Source of the DNA: Elephas maximus indicus | Taxonomy: Eukaryota > Chordata > Mammalia > Proboscidea > Elephantidae | DNA: 64,000 bases | Direction of reading: 5' to 3' | NCBI RefSeq assembly: GCF_024166365.1 | Contig: NC_064820.1 | Location: forward strand, 131,274,001-131,338,000 | Shown: positions 47,891-63,022 of the stretch, piece by piece | Position numbering within the stretch: the stretch's first letter is position 1 | Layout: each line of letters opens with the position of its first letter | Notes under the pieces: generated by a model | The model's database searches: none | What the model was told of the DNA's origin: nothing | The model's input: only the letters and a program-made list of their open reading frames with translations | Position numbers and translations under genes: made by a program

Positions 47891-48930
47891 GGAAAATCAA
47901 CAGCCAAAGCTAATTCCAATGAGGCAGAAGTCAGACGTTCCTCCTCCCTCCACCTCTTTACTAATTCTGACACCAACCGTCCCTCCCGTGGCACTCTCCA
48001 CTTCTCTCCTGGGTTCAATAATTCACTGCAATGGCTGCACAGAACTCACAGACAATACTCATGATTATGGAGTTTATTAGGGAAGTAACTTGCAGCCTTG
48101 GTGGCACAGTGGTTAAGAGCTTAGCTGCTAACCAAAATGTCCGCTGTTCCAATCCAAGAGCAGCTCCTGGATACTCTATGGGGCACTTCTACCCAGTCCT
48201 ATAGGGTCATTAGAAGTCGGAATCGGCTCAAGGGCAAGGGGTTTGGTTTTTTTGGTTAATAGGTTACTGTCCAGGTTCAGGAATGCTCAGGATACAGTTC
48301 TTCCATCAGGACAGCCTTTTCTCAACTGTGTCTGCAGGTGTGCCTCTCTTTGGCCCCTCAGCCTCTGGCCCTGCTTGGGCAAGTGTTACAAAGCTCTTTT
48401 AGGTGCTTTGTAACACTTTGGGGTGCCCAAAGACACAACACTCCACCAGTAAGACTTGGCCCAAAGGCACTCAGCTCTAGCTCGGTGGGTCAGCAAACCT
48501 AGCTCCACCAAGTGCCCAAAGGCACTCGACTCTTCCAGCAAGCCTCCTGCCTGCCCAAAGGCACTCAGCTTTCTCTCTGTGGGCTGAGAAGCCCACTGTG
48601 CGGTCTCTTGCTGGTCTCTCCTGCCGCTGTTTCTCTGCCACTGCTTCTCGCTGTCTTCAGTTTTACAGTGTGCTGTCTCCTGATTCTGGGAGTTTCTCAG
48701 CTCAGGGATCCTGGGCTCCACTCTTGGTCCTTCTTCCTTGGTAGTGGTGAGATCCTCTCCTTTCGCCTCTGGGAATGGCTCATTTTAAGCCTAGTGAGAT
48801 GGCAAAACTGACCCGTCCTTTCATTAGGGCTCCATAGATCTTTTTTGCATGGCCTTACCCAATCACTTGGGTGGGAGTTACAAGACACAAAAAGGTCACA
48901 CAAAAGCAATCCATCACACTACGATACGCT
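47891..48930 (-). mobile_element. Probable retroviral LTR, antisense
   Basis: CAATAATTCACTGCAATGGCTGCACAGAACTCACAG and GGAGTTTATTAGGGAAG are typical of a reversed ERV LTR around its poly-A signal. It contains a locally repeated GCCCAAAGGCACTC motif (48467, 48511, 48555). An AfroSINE interrupts it at 48090-48262. Confidence 0.5.
48090..48262 (+). repeat. AfroSINE
   Basis: CTTGGTGGCACAGTGGTTAAGAGC; tail AGTCGGAATCGGCTCAAGGGCAAGGGGTTTGG. Confidence 0.92.
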
Positions 48931-48988
48931 ACAAAGGGCCTGGTGTGTATTAGACAAGAGAATTGCTATGTACTGTGCAATATGAAGG

Positions 48989-49148
48989 AAGCCCTGGTGG
49001 CGTAGTGGTTAAGTGCTACAGCTGCTAACCAAAGGGTCGGCAGTTCGAATCCACCAGGTGCTCCTTGGAAACTCTATGGAGCAGTTCTACCCTGTCGTAT
49101 AGGGTCACTATGAGTCGGAATCGACTCGATGTCACTGGGTTTGGTTTT
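48989..49148 (+). repeat. AfroSINE, near-consensus with perfect 15-bp TSD
   Basis: Intact tRNA-like box A (TGGCGTAGTGG) and box B (GGTCGGCAGTTCGAATCC), intact hairpin GAGTCGGAATCGACTC, T-rich end. TGTGCAATATGAAGG flanks it at 48974-48988 and 49149-49163. Probably the youngest SINE in the window. Confidence 0.96.
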
Positions 49149-49163
49149 TGTGCAATATGAAGG

Positions 49164-49980
49164 GGGCATACTGAACATTCGTAACATTGAATAAATAACT
49201 GTACTGTTTCTTTAAACATTTATAAATTTTGATTACATATTCATATGTAAACTATTTACTGAGAAAAAAAATTTTGTGTTCTTTTAATTACCCTGTATAT
49301 ATGTATTTGACTTGATAGAGACCAACACCACATGTATTTATTTAGTTTTTTCTGTTTTAATTTGATGTTAGAGGGACATCTGTATCTTTGTATAATAGTT
49401 TCTTTGGTGCTATTGCCAGATATGAGCAGTTGGCTGGATGAAGCATGGCTTGGATCTGCTATGATAATTCTTTAGCTGTTAAATTATGTGAAAAAATTCC
49501 TCTAGCAAATTGATTATTTGGATACATGGAACCAACACAAAAGTACATCTCCCTTAGCTAAACTATGTCATGGAATTGTCTGCCGAACACTTCTAATTAC
49601 CATGTTGAATAGTTACCAGTGTCCAGAGTACACTGGTGGGTGTGTGAGTTGGTGGGGTAAGGCCAGAAAAGTGTTGGGGGCAGTCAGAAAAGTAACAAAA
49701 ATAATTTCTATACCCTGAAACTCTGACATTCCAGTGTGTCTCATCTGACACTATTTTGAAGGGAATAACCATCATAAATGGGATGAGGAGGAAAGAAAGG
49801 TAGTAGTGAGGGAAGAGGGTGGGATTGGGCCAGTCTGCTTTTAATTATGTGATGTGAAATCAATGTCAGCAAAAGGTGAGGCAGTTTTTCTCACTCCCCC
49901 ACTTCATCTCAGCTGTTTTCAGAGCCTATTTCCTTTCTAAAGCTTTTATCTACAAACTATGCAATTGGTTTATAGCCTTT
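49164..49980. other. No recognisable feature
   Basis: No repeat or gene signal that I can name. Confidence 0.45.
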
Positions 49981-50958
49981 TGTGATGGTTAATGTTATGT
50001 CAATTTGACTAGGCTGTGACTCTCCATGATTTGGCAGACACAATGTAATCATCTTCCATTTTGTGACTTGATGTGAGCAGCCAGTCAGTTGAAAGGGTAA
50101 GTTTCATGGTTAAGGTTGTGTGTGTCAACTTGGCTGGGCCATGATTCTCAGTGGTTTGGCAGTAATGATGCAGTTTGGCAGCTATGTAATGATGTAATCA
50201 CCTCCATAATGAGATCTGATATAACGTAATTACCTCTATGATAAGATCTATGAGGAGTCAATCAGTTAAAAGGGAGTTCCCTTGGGGTGTGGCCTGCATC
50301 CAGTGTATGTGGACTCTCTGGCAAAGCTCACCAGCTTTTGCTTGCTCTGGATCCTCATCTGACAGCTGGTTCTTGGGACTTGAGCTAGCAGCTTACCTGT
50401 CAACCTTGAGATTAGTCAGCTTCCATAGCCTGTGAGCCAGAGCCCTGCTGTCTGACCTGCCTATCTTGGATTCGACAGCCCCCGCAGTTACACAGGTCAG
50501 GAGAAGCCTTCAGCCTGACCCATGGACTTTCTAGCCTCTACAGCCACGTGAGCCATTTCCTTGGTATCTCTCTCTCTCTCTATATATATATACATTTAAC
50601 TGGTTTTTTTTCTTTGGAGTACCGAGCCTAAGACTGGGGTGTGGCCTGCTCCAGTATATAAATGGAAGTTCTGGCAAGAGCTCAACCCTGCACTCTGCTT
50701 GTTGCCTGACTTCCGGTTCTTGGGACATAAGCCTGCAGAAGTCTCAGGCCTGTAGCCTGGCCTGCAGATTTTGGATTTGCCAACCCCCGTAACCCCGTGA
50801 GCCAGCAGAGGCCACCAGCCTGCCTCCTGACCTGCAGATTTTGGACTTTCCAGATCCCACAATTGTGTCAGCCATTCCCTTGAAGTAAATTTCTCTCTAC
50901 ACGTATTTTTATATACTTCACTGGTTTTGCTCCTCTAGTGAACCCAGGCTAAGACACT
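49981..50958 (+). mobile_element. LTR interrupted by a related LTR
   Basis: The outer LTR is 49981-50106 plus 50635-50958 (ending GAACCCAGGCTAAGACAC). The inner LTR is 50107-50634 (ATGGTTAAGG...GAGCCTAAGAC). Both belong to the 'TTGGCAG' family. Confidence 0.7.
50565..50593 (+). repeat. (TC)n(TA)n simple repeat
   Basis: TCTCTCTCTCTC then TATATATATATA near the 3' end of the inner LTR. Confidence 0.85.
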
Positions 50959-51039
50959 GTTAACAAACTCAACCTGTAGATGAAATGCAAATGTATAATG
51001 GACTTAAATATCTACCGGAAAGAGAGGAGGTAGATGGGA

Positions 51040-51075
51040 GAGGAGAAGAGAGAGGGAGAGAGAGACACACACACA
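51040..51075 (+). repeat. (GA)n(CA)n simple repeat
   Basis: GAGAAGAGAGAGGGAGAGAGAGACACACACACA just past the TEX43 poly-A signals. Confidence 0.85.
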
Positions 51076-51084
51076 TTGAAACAC

Positions 51085-51098
51085 TTTATTACTTTATT
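51085..51098 (-). terminator. TEX43 polyadenylation signals
   Basis: Two AATAAA hexamers on the minus strand (TTTATT at 51093-51098 and 51085-51090) lie 10-25 nt after the TEX43 stop codon. They imply an extremely short 3' UTR. The sequence past them is (GT)n/(CT)n-rich, which could serve as the downstream element. Confidence 0.75.
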
Positions 51099-51107
51099 TT
51101 TGTTTCA

Positions 51108-54591
<3,484 letters not shown>

Positions 54592-54599
54592 TCACTAAT

Positions 54600-55679
54600 T
54601 ATGACACTACTGTCTCTAATGTAATGTTTTCTAACTTCATAGCAACCTTGAGCAGTTACATTAGTAGTTAAAGAGTACCAAGCTCAGTTATTTTTAGTGT
54701 TTCTACTTTCCTTTTTGAGATCATCTTATGAACAATTAAAAAACGAGGATGCTTGTAGATGTTATTACAAATTTGATGCAAATGTACTATAAATTATGTT
54801 GAGCTAAATAATTTTTACAAATCATCACTTCATATTAACATTCCCTATTTGCCATTGACTATAATTTTCCTTTTTTTACACTGCACATTGCTATTATGGG
54901 CCCTTTGTGTTTAACTACCTTTCTATTAATATACGCTTGAGGAACATAAATCAGATTCCCTTAAACCCAAACCAATCTAACCTCTACGATGTGTTACACT
55001 GCAGAATATTTTAGATAATGAAAACTTATTTTAACAAGGAAAGACTGGAAATGAGCACTTAAGTTACTATGACAGAGAGGTGGAAGACTCATTAAGGTAA
55101 ATCCTGCTAGCTAGCTAGTAGGAAAAAATGTTAGACTGAGGAGGAAGAATTACCGTTAAGATTCGCTGGTTTGGTAAGAGTATCAACTGAATACCTGAGA
55201 ACACTTTGGATAGATACTTCCTAGATTTAGACAGAAAGGCTGAGGGAAGAGTAATTTTAATAAAGATAAATCCTGCAAGATACTTAAAAATGGAAGCCTG
55301 CAATACAAGTCAGGATTCTGCGTGGTTTCCAAATGTTAAGGAACCAACTAATGATGAAAAAGAACCGGGGGGGGGGTGTGGGGGCGGAGAGGGAAGATTC
55401 CTTCAATGCAGATAAAGTAGCTTCAGGCATTAATGCTGTTTAAAAACCTTAACTTTTACTATAACAATTAGCAATATTTACAACCACATGTAGCATTTAC
55501 ATTTTCAAATATTCCCTGATGTACTTTCATAATCACGTCTTATAATTTCAGTTAAATGCAAAATCCATTTAACTATTTAAAATATCTTCTTCCCTTGGTT
55601 GTAGCAATTTCATGAAAGGATACTCAAGATTAAAAAATAAAGTCACTTGAAGCTCATTAAGGACTGCCAAATATCCAAT
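54600..55679. other. Spacer between TEX43 and PHAX
   Basis: AT-rich single-copy-looking sequence with no repeat I recognise. It would contain the TEX43 promoter (minus-strand transcription starting above 54549) and possibly the end of the PHAX transcript. Confidence 0.5.
55362..55394 (+). other. G-rich tract with quadruplex pattern
   Basis: A run of about ten G, TGT, five G, then CGGAGAGGG. The pattern fits four G-runs with short loops. It lies between TEX43 and PHAX, on the strand opposite both genes. Confidence 0.5.
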
Positions 55680-56885
55680 TTTATTTTTGCCTTATTTATA
55701 AATAAAAAAGTAATCAAAAATCATTTTCCCTTTCTTTTCCCAATTAAATCCAACTTCAATGACTGTGTGTGTATCTCAGGACTACTGACAAACTTCAAGT
55801 ACATTATCTGTAAAGCATAGTTTATAATTGCTTCCTGCACATTTTGCTTAATATATTGTGTAAACTATAGTCAGCTCTTGGAACATCTTAACTGCCTTTA
55901 TGTTCATCATTAATAAAAATGAAAAATTTCAAACTTCATGCAGCTATGACAATTGTTAACATCTAACTTCCTTAACGTAAGGTGAAACAGTCCTAAGCAG
56001 ACTGCCAAATGGAAAACTTTTAAATGTCCATGGTAATACACAGGTTTGGATCACATTCAGTATTTAGTATATGACCAAGTTAATAAGAAGTCAAAAACAA
56101 AGTTAAAGAAGCAATACCTCTTTGAAAAGCTTCTAACATTTATTTTACTCTTGACCAAACAAATGAGAAAAGCCATCGACATAAACCTATTTTTAGTCTC
56201 TAACCTTAAAATGGCCTAAAAGTGTTTAGAATACAGAAAAACCAAATTTGAATGCATTTGTATAGCTTAACAATTTATGTGTTTATTGTTGTTGTTAGAT
56301 GAGTCAATTTTTAACACATGGTGACCTCATGTGACAGAGCAGAACTGCCCCACAGGGTTTTCTAAGCTGTAACACAGGAGCAGACTGCCACTTCTTTCTC
56401 CTTTGGAGCCACTGGGTGGGTCTGAACTGCCAACCTACCTGCTGGCAGCCGAGCGCTTACCCGTTCCACCACCAGGGCTCCTTACGTGTCCCATTAGGAT
56501 GTTTTAATGGAATGTTTTGAAACCAAAGCATTATTCATTGCAAAGAAACAAACTTGAATAGCATGTCATGACTTGAAAAAAAACTGATGATCAACTAGCG
56601 ATACACATAATTAACACATGCAAGAGGCTGAGAAACTAAATCCTCTGGTATATACTTTCAAGTGTCTTGTCAGACATGAGAGAAATTTTTAAGTGTTTCT
56701 ATCAGTCAGTCACACTCATCCCCCCACATACTCATTTTTATTTAAAACAAGAGAACAATTTTCTCATCTCTAGATTTTCATGTTTATCAGTGCAAAGTAC
56801 AACAAAGCATTCTCCGTAGGAAGGGCTTATTACAATGTTATTTTAGAAAGGCTTATTCTTCCAAAAGTCCAAAATGTCTAAATCA
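55680..56885 (-). other. PHAX: Probable PHAX 3' UTR
   Basis: Sequence downstream of the PHAX stop. Minus-strand AATAAA hexamers occur at 56282-56287, 56139-56144 and 55680-55685; which is used cannot be decided here. An old AfroSINE (56285-56482) lies within it. Confidence 0.5.
56285..56482 (-). repeat. Older AfroSINE, RTE-tailed form
   Basis: TTGTTGTTGTTAGATGAGTC tail; body diverged (CAGAGCAGAACTGCCCCACAGGG, CTGCTGGCAGCCGAGCGC). It lies in the presumed PHAX 3' UTR. Confidence 0.82.
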
Positions 56886-57155
56886 TTAAAAGATATCTAA
56901 ATCGTGAGAATGATCAACCTCAATGGCTTCCTCTGCATCCAACTTTGTTTCTCCATGTCCTTCCTGGGATTCATCAAGAGAGGCCAGGGCCTCATTTGTG
57001 TCACTTGCAAAAGTTTCTCGTGATGTATCATCATCTTCTTGAAAATTTAGACTTTTAATAGCTTGCTTCATCTTTTTCCCCAACAGCTGCGTTCTCCTCT
57101 TCCTAGCAGCTTTTTTATTTTCATATTCCTTTTGATTTTCAATGTAGAAAATGTC
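56886..57155 (-). CDS. PHAX: PHAX final coding exon (C-terminus)
   Basis: PHAX is the phosphorylated adaptor that links cap-binding complex, capped U snRNA and CRM1-RanGTP for nuclear export. This exon encodes the last 89 residues plus TAA (56888-56886), corresponding to about residues 306-394 of the 394-residue human protein as I remember it. It starts DIFYIENQKEYENKKAARKR after the acceptor TTTATTATAG. Next comes the basic run KKAARKRRTQLLGKKMK, then an acidic, Ser/Thr-rich tail (FQEDDDTSRETFASDTNEAL) ending EVDHSHDLDIF. The basic run fits the C-terminal edge of the RNA-binding region; the acidic end is typical of PHAX. The frame is intact and near-identical to the human protein from memory, so this is a functional gene exon. 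A processed copy is excluded because exons 4 and 5 are separated by a real intron. Confidence 0.97.
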   Translation of the reverse strand, partial: DIFYIENQKEYENKKAARKRRTQLLGKKMKQAIKSLNFQEDDDTSRETFASDTNEALASLDESQEGHGETKLDAEEAIEVDHSHDLDIF

Positions 57156-57481
57156 CTATAATAAAGGAACAACTTCAGTAAGAAAGAATTGCCATTTATT
57201 GAGAATGTATTACATGGCAGGCCCTTTGCATTCATTATCTCATTTCTCAAAACAAATAAAGCAATATTATTAGGCTCACTTTACAAATGAACACATAGAG
57301 TCCAAGAGATTAAATAAGTCCCCACTGCAAGTAAAGGAAGGAGGCACAAGGTTTACTTGAAATGAGACAATGACAATATCAGTCCATATACGGCAGAGCA
57401 GGTGATGGGGATTAGTAGAAAGTGGGGCCAGAGAGGAAGAGTAGAAGTCAAACTATAATAGATCTCAAAAGTCACCTTTAC
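57156..57481 (-). other. PHAX: PHAX intron 4 (326 bp)
   Basis: A short GT-AG intron between the two PHAX coding exons. Most of it (about 57185-57400) is an old MIR element on the opposite strand. Confidence 0.9.
57185..57400 (+). repeat. MIR (MIRb-type) in PHAX intron 4
   Basis: TGCCATTTATTGAGAATGTATTACATGGCAGG, TTTGCATTCATTATCTCATTT and TTTACAAATGAACACATAG in MIR order. Confidence 0.82.
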
Positions 57482-57565
57482 CTTAATTTGTTCCTCGCTG
57501 ATACTAGGAGTGTTTTTCAGGAGATTCAGAAAAACTCCACCTGGTGTTCTTCTTCGACTACCATT
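57482..57565 (-). CDS. PHAX: PHAX penultimate coding exon (exon 4)
   Basis: This 84-nt exon encodes 28 residues, NGSRRRTPGGVFLNLLKN followed by TPSISEEQIK, about human residues 278-305. It lies in the PHAX RNA-binding domain. The acceptor is TTTTTGTAG and the donor AAG|GTAAAG. It is phase 0 at both ends and joins directly to GAC (Asp) of the last exon. The arginine-rich SRRRTPGG motif is a hallmark of the family. The exon numbering follows the five-exon human gene from memory. Confidence 0.97.
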
Positions 57566-57919
57566 CTACAAAAAGCAACCAAAAAATTATACTATATACT
57601 CTTCCCATGTATGGTCAAGGCCTCTTTTAAACAGAGAAATGGCCTAAGACATTACAAAAGGCCCATGGAGACAGGCAAGTACCAGATTCCAAGCCCAGTA
57701 CTGACTTTAACCCTTATAAAATGGGTAACACGAGGAAATTGTTAAAATTACTAGTTTTGGTTTCTTCATCTATTAAAATGAAGGTTCCTGAAAAAAGTGA
57801 TCTTTTGTCTTTTTCAACCCGCAAATTCTGTGATTTACAAAATCTACGTGATAATAAAAAGAAACAAGCTATACCCAACTCAAGTGACTAATAAATTATC
57901 TAATTTTCTGCTTTTATCT

Positions 57920-58550
57920 GCCATCTGGTCCAATCAGTAAATATTTTACCAGATATTAAAACATATAATAAAGCCTCAATAATGAAAACAGCATACTACT
58001 CAGATAAAACTAGAATGAACAATGGAACAGAGCATAAAATCCAGAAATAAGCCAAACTCACGTGCAAATTTTGTCTAATACAAAGATAGTATCTCAAATA
58101 AGAACTACAATTAATTATTCAATAGCTGGTGTTGGAGCAACTGGGAAGCCACCCAGAAAAATATTAAGTTAGATTCATATCTCATGCCTTATACTATGAT
58201 ATCTTCCAAATGGATCGAAGACTTAAATATACATACATGTCATATAATATATATACACATACATCCATCTATAAACACACGTATAAATCAGAAATTATGA
58301 TACATCTATTCAAAAGAATGAGGAAGTTCTCTTTATATAATGTGAAGATCTCCAAGCTACATTAAGTGAAAAAATAACAAGATATAGAATAGCGTATACA
58401 GAATATAACCATTTGTGTGAAAAAAAGGGGGGGGGAGGTTCTGGGTGACTGGAGGAGGGGGTAACTTTTTACTGATTCTTTCTGATTTTTGAATTATGTG
58501 ACTGTGTTAACTATTCAAACAATTTTAAAAACCAGAAAAGGAAATCAGTG
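57920..58550 (+). mobile_element. Old L1 3' region in PHAX intron 3
   Basis: CCTCAATAATGAAAACAGCATACTAC, AAATGGATCGAAGACTTAAAT and AAGTGAAAAAATAACAAGATATAG are old L1 ORF2/3' phrases; includes a G9 run at 58429-58437. Confidence 0.7.
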
Positions 58551-58834
58551 AATACATACATTTTTGCAAGAAAACTTTAGCTTAATTGAGATCACTTTTT
58601 AAACTTTTTTCTTTATATATAAGTATATGCCCATTGCAGAAAAAGTACCAAAATTAGATGTGTAAAGAGAAAAAAATCTCCCACTATTCCACTACACATA
58701 GGTAACCACTGTAACATTCTGGTGTTCCTTTTCCTACTTTTATATATGACACATATATTTTAAACACCCCCTCCCCTCCATGGAAAATGGGATTCTGATG
58801 TACAAACTAGTTTATAATCTGTGTTTTCATTTAA

Positions 58835-61437
58835 AAATCCATTATACCTAACCAAGGACATAAAAGATCTATACAAAGAAAACTACAGAAACACTTATTG
58901 CAAGAAACCGAGAGAGACCTACATAAATGAAAAACATACCATGCTCATGGATAGGAAGACTCAACACTGTGAAAATGTCAATTCTACCCAAAGTGATCTA
59001 CAGATATGATGTAATCCCAATCCAAATACCAACTGTATTCTTTAACAAGATAGAAAAACTAATCACCAACTTTATATGGAAAGGAAAGAAGTCCCAGATG
59101 AGCAAAGCATTAGTGAAGAAAAAGAACAAAATAAGAGGCCTCACATTACCTCTCAGAACCTACTACACAGCCACAGATGTTAAAACAGCCTGGTACTGGT
59201 ACAAGAGACAGAGAACAATGGGACAGCATCAAGAACCCAGATGTAAATCAATCCACCTATGGTCAGTTGACCTTTGACAAAGGACCAAAGTCCATTAAAT
59301 TGGGAAAAGACAGTCTTTTTAACAAATGGTGCCAATAAAACCAGATGTCCATCTGTAAAAAAATGAAACAGGGCCCATATATACCTCACATCATACTCAA
59401 AAAACTCAAAATGAATCAAAGACCTAAATACAAAACCTAAAATGATAAATATCATGGAAGAAAAAATAGGGACAAAGTTAGGGGTGCTAACACACGGCAT
59501 AAATACAATACAAACCATAACTAACAATGCACAAACACCAGAAGAGAAACTAGTTAACTGGGAGCTCCTAAAAATTAAACACTTACGCTCATCAAAAGAC
59601 TTCACCAAAAGAGTAAAAAGACAACCTACAGATTGGGAAAAAAATTTTAGCTGTGACATATCTGACAAGGGTCTGATCTCTAATATCTACAAAATACTTC
59701 AACAATAAAAAGACAAATAATCCAATTAAAAAATTGGCAACAGAAATGAAAAGATACTTCACCGAAGAAGACATTCAGGTGGCTAACAGACACACGAGGA
59801 AATGATCATTAGTTATTAGAGAAATGCAAGTCTAAACTACAATGAGATACTGTATATCCACCCGACATTACTGGCACTAATCAAAACAAGAAAACAACAA
59901 ATGCTGGTGAGATCACAGGGACACTGGAACTCTTATGCATTGCTAGTGGGAATGTAAAATGTTACAACCACTTTGGAATACGATATGATGCCTCCTTAAT
60001 AAGCGAGAAATATAAACAACCCCAGGATTCAGCATTCCCATTCCTATGAATACATCCTAAAGAAATAAGAGCAGTCGAATGAACAGACATATGTACACTC
60101 GTGTTCACTGCAGCATTCTTTCCAATAGCAAAAAGATGGGAGCAACCTAAATGCCCATCAACACATGAATGGATAAATAAGTTATGGTACATAAACAAAA
60201 CAGACTACTACGCAGCGATAAAGAATGATCAATCTGTGAAACATCTCACAACACGGATGAACCTGGAGGGCATTGTGCTGAGTAAAGTAAGTCAATCATA
60301 AAAGGGCAAATAGTGTATGCGCCCACTATTACAAAAACCCAAGAAAAAGTCTGTTCTTGTTAGGCGCCGTCAAGTCGATTCCAACTCATAGTGATCCTAG
60401 AGGACCGAGTAAAACTGCCCCAAAGGGTTTCCAAGGAGCAGCTGGTGGATCTGAACTGCTGACCTTTTGACTAGCATTCAAGTTCTTTACAACTATGCCA
60501 CCAGGGCTCTAAGAAAAGGTTTACATATAGAAAAAAACCAGATAGTAGACAAGTGTAACTTTGGTGAAAGGAAGACAACACAATATAAGCAAGTCTGCAC
60601 AGCCTGACCAAGGCAGTCACACAAGCTTCTGAGACACAACCAAGAACCCTGACGGACCGAGTTACTGGGGCTGAGGACCATGGTCTCAGGGGACATATAG
60701 GTCAACTGACATAACATAGTTCATAAAGAAAATATTCTACATCGTACTGTGGGGAGTAGTGTCTGGGGTCTTAAAAGCTTCCAAATGGCCATCTAGGACA
60801 CATCCATTGACCCCACTCTGTCTGGAGCAAAGGAGAATAAAGAAAACCAAAGACACAAGAAAAATATTAGTTCAAAGGACTAATGGATCACATGAACCAC
60901 AGTCTCTACCAGCCTGAGCCCAGAAGAACTAAATGGCACCTGGCTGCTACCATCACCGACTACTCTGACAAGGATCACAAAAGAGGGTCCTGGACAGAGT
61001 GGGAGAAAAATGTAGAACAAAATTTAAATTTACAAAAAAAGACCAGGCTTACTGGTCTGAAAGAGGCTGGAGGGACTCTTGAGGCTAACTCGGAACTGAA
61101 GCCACTCCCAAAGTCCACCTGTCAGCCAAAGATTAGACAGACCTATAAAACAAACAATAACACACATCAGGAACACATTTCTTAGTTCAATCAAGTGTAT
61201 GAGACCAAGTGGGCAATGCCTGCCCAAAAGCAAAGATGAAATGGCAGGACAGGACAGGAAAACTGGATGAATGGATACTGGGAACCCAGGGTGTAAAGGG
61301 AAAGGGGGAGAGCGCTGACACATTGCGGGGACTACAACCAATGTCCCAAAACAATATGTATACAAATTTTTGAATGAGAAACTAACTGGTCCTGTAAACT
61401 TTCATCTAAAGTGGGCACACACACAAATTCATTATAC
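58835..61437 (+). mobile_element. L1 LINE, 5'-truncated, with probable TSD
   Basis: ORF2 C-terminal half in pieces (58839-60340; NKIEKLITNFIWKGKKSQMSK readable at 59043) and the L1 3' UTR (60521-61424). Flanks AAATCCATTATAC (58835-58847) and AAATTCATTATAC (61425-61437) match at 12 of 13 bases. Antisense to PHAX. An AfroSINE interrupts it. Confidence 0.9.
60351..60510 (-). repeat. AfroSINE nested in L1, with TSD
   Basis: GTCAAGTCGATTCCAACTCATAG...; flanked by AAGAAAAAGT (60341-60350) and AAGAAAAGGT (60511-60520). Confidence 0.92.
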
Positions 61438-61484
61438 ACCCTTTCATGTCAAATAAATATTTCAGCCTTTTCAAGCTAGTATGT

Positions 61485-62700
61485 GTTTTTTGGATATCGA
61501 TCTTTAAACTGGCCAAAAACCTTGGAGAGAAACCTTGATGTCATCCTTAACAATTCTTTTTCTTACATCCTCCATCTAATCCATCAGGAAGTCCTGTTTT
61601 TTCTATGGTCCACACACATTCAGAAATCTGACCACTTTTCACTACCCCAGTGCTACCACCCTTGGTCAAAGCCACCATCTTCTCTCACCTGGATTACTGC
61701 ATTAGCTTCCTGAAGTGGTATTTCTGCTCCTACCATCGCCCCACACAGTCTATTCTCATCACAGCAGTCAAAATGAAATGTACATCTTATCCCTTCAAAA
61801 TCATCCAAGAACTATTTCATTCAAAGCAAAAGCCAAATTCCATAAAACGGCAAACAACAACAACGAAAAATGAGCTGTGCTGCATAATCGAAAGATTTTC
61901 AACTACTGGCCCCTTGGACTTTAACACGACATTTCATCATGATTTTTTTCTTTTCATTTCAGGTACCCTTTTTAAAAAATGCCTGACACTGAAACAACTG
62001 AACTTTGCCAACCCCCAACCCCCCCATGCCAAACAAGTCCCCATTAGACCTGGGCCCACATTACCTCCCTGACCTCACGTTCTATTCTCTCCCTCAAGCA
62101 CTGCTCCAGCCACACTGGCCCCTTGTTCATACCAGGCACCAGGCCAGGATTTAGGTGAACAGAGGGAGCCGACCAAGTCATGCCAGGGCAGGGTTGGAGC
62201 TTGTTTTTATCTCACATTTTGTTCATCATGGATTTTCTTGCATTCGTTTTGATTTCTGAAAATATTACATTAAAATTGTATCTTAAGTATTGAGTTTTGG
62301 GCACCTCCTTAAATTTTGCGCTGAGGCGAGTGCCTCCATCACTTCACTCTATTCCCAGCCCTGCCAGGCACACTTCACTTCTACAACTGCTGTTACTTCT
62401 CACTGGCCTGCTCTTTCTGCAGTGCTCTCTACTTCACCTTCTTAGAGGCTTTGTTCAAATGACATCTCAATCATCTCTACCCTGATCAGTACAGTTTAAT
62501 TGTGATGATCCCCTCTCCTCTCTATACCTCCAGACCTGGATCAACTTCTCTTCCCATAGAATTGAACACTTTCCAACATACTATAGGTTACCTGTTATAT
62601 TTACTGTTTATAGACTGTCTCCCTTACGTCCTCACCTGTATCATGAGCTCCCTTGTGTTTAGAACAGTACCAGGCACATAGCAGGTACTCAATAAAGAAC
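61485..62700 (+). mobile_element. L2 LINE, ORF2 C-terminus and 3' end, interrupted
   Basis: CTTGATGTCATCCTTAACAATTC, CTCACCTGGATTACTGCATTAG and, at the end, CAGTACCAGGCACATAGCAGG. Sequence at about 61850-61960 and 62110-62320 does not fit L2 and may be insertion or divergence. Confidence 0.82.
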
Positions 62701-62819
62701 TGTTCAAGGAAAAAAATTATCAAAAAAAGACTGAAGCTGGACTCAAATCTTCCTAACATTCAGTAGATATGAATTAGTTCATTGCAATATAAAGTTTTAT
62801 TACTACAGATTATAATACT

Positions 62820-63022
62820 GCTGGAGTCCTTGGGTGGTACAAACAGTTAACATGCTCAGCTAACTAAAGGGCTGGAGGTTTGAATGCACCCAAAGGCACC
62901 TTGGAAGGAAGGTCTGATGATGTAGTTCCACACTGAAAACTCTATGGAGCACAGTTCTACCCTGACACACACAGGATTACCATAGGTTGGAAGTGACTTG
63001 ACGGCAAATGGTTACTGGTTAA
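62820..63022 (+). repeat. AfroSINE, longer variant
   Basis: GGAGTCCTTGGGTGGTACAAACAG head, CATAGGTTGGAAGTGACTTGACGG tail; resembles the copy at 5725-5935. Confidence 0.85.

Noticed and set aside
48989-49148. tRNA-like box A/box B sequence as a possible tRNA gene
   Set aside because: The promoter boxes belong to an AfroSINE with a TSD; there is no cloverleaf with an anticodon stem of a functional tRNA.
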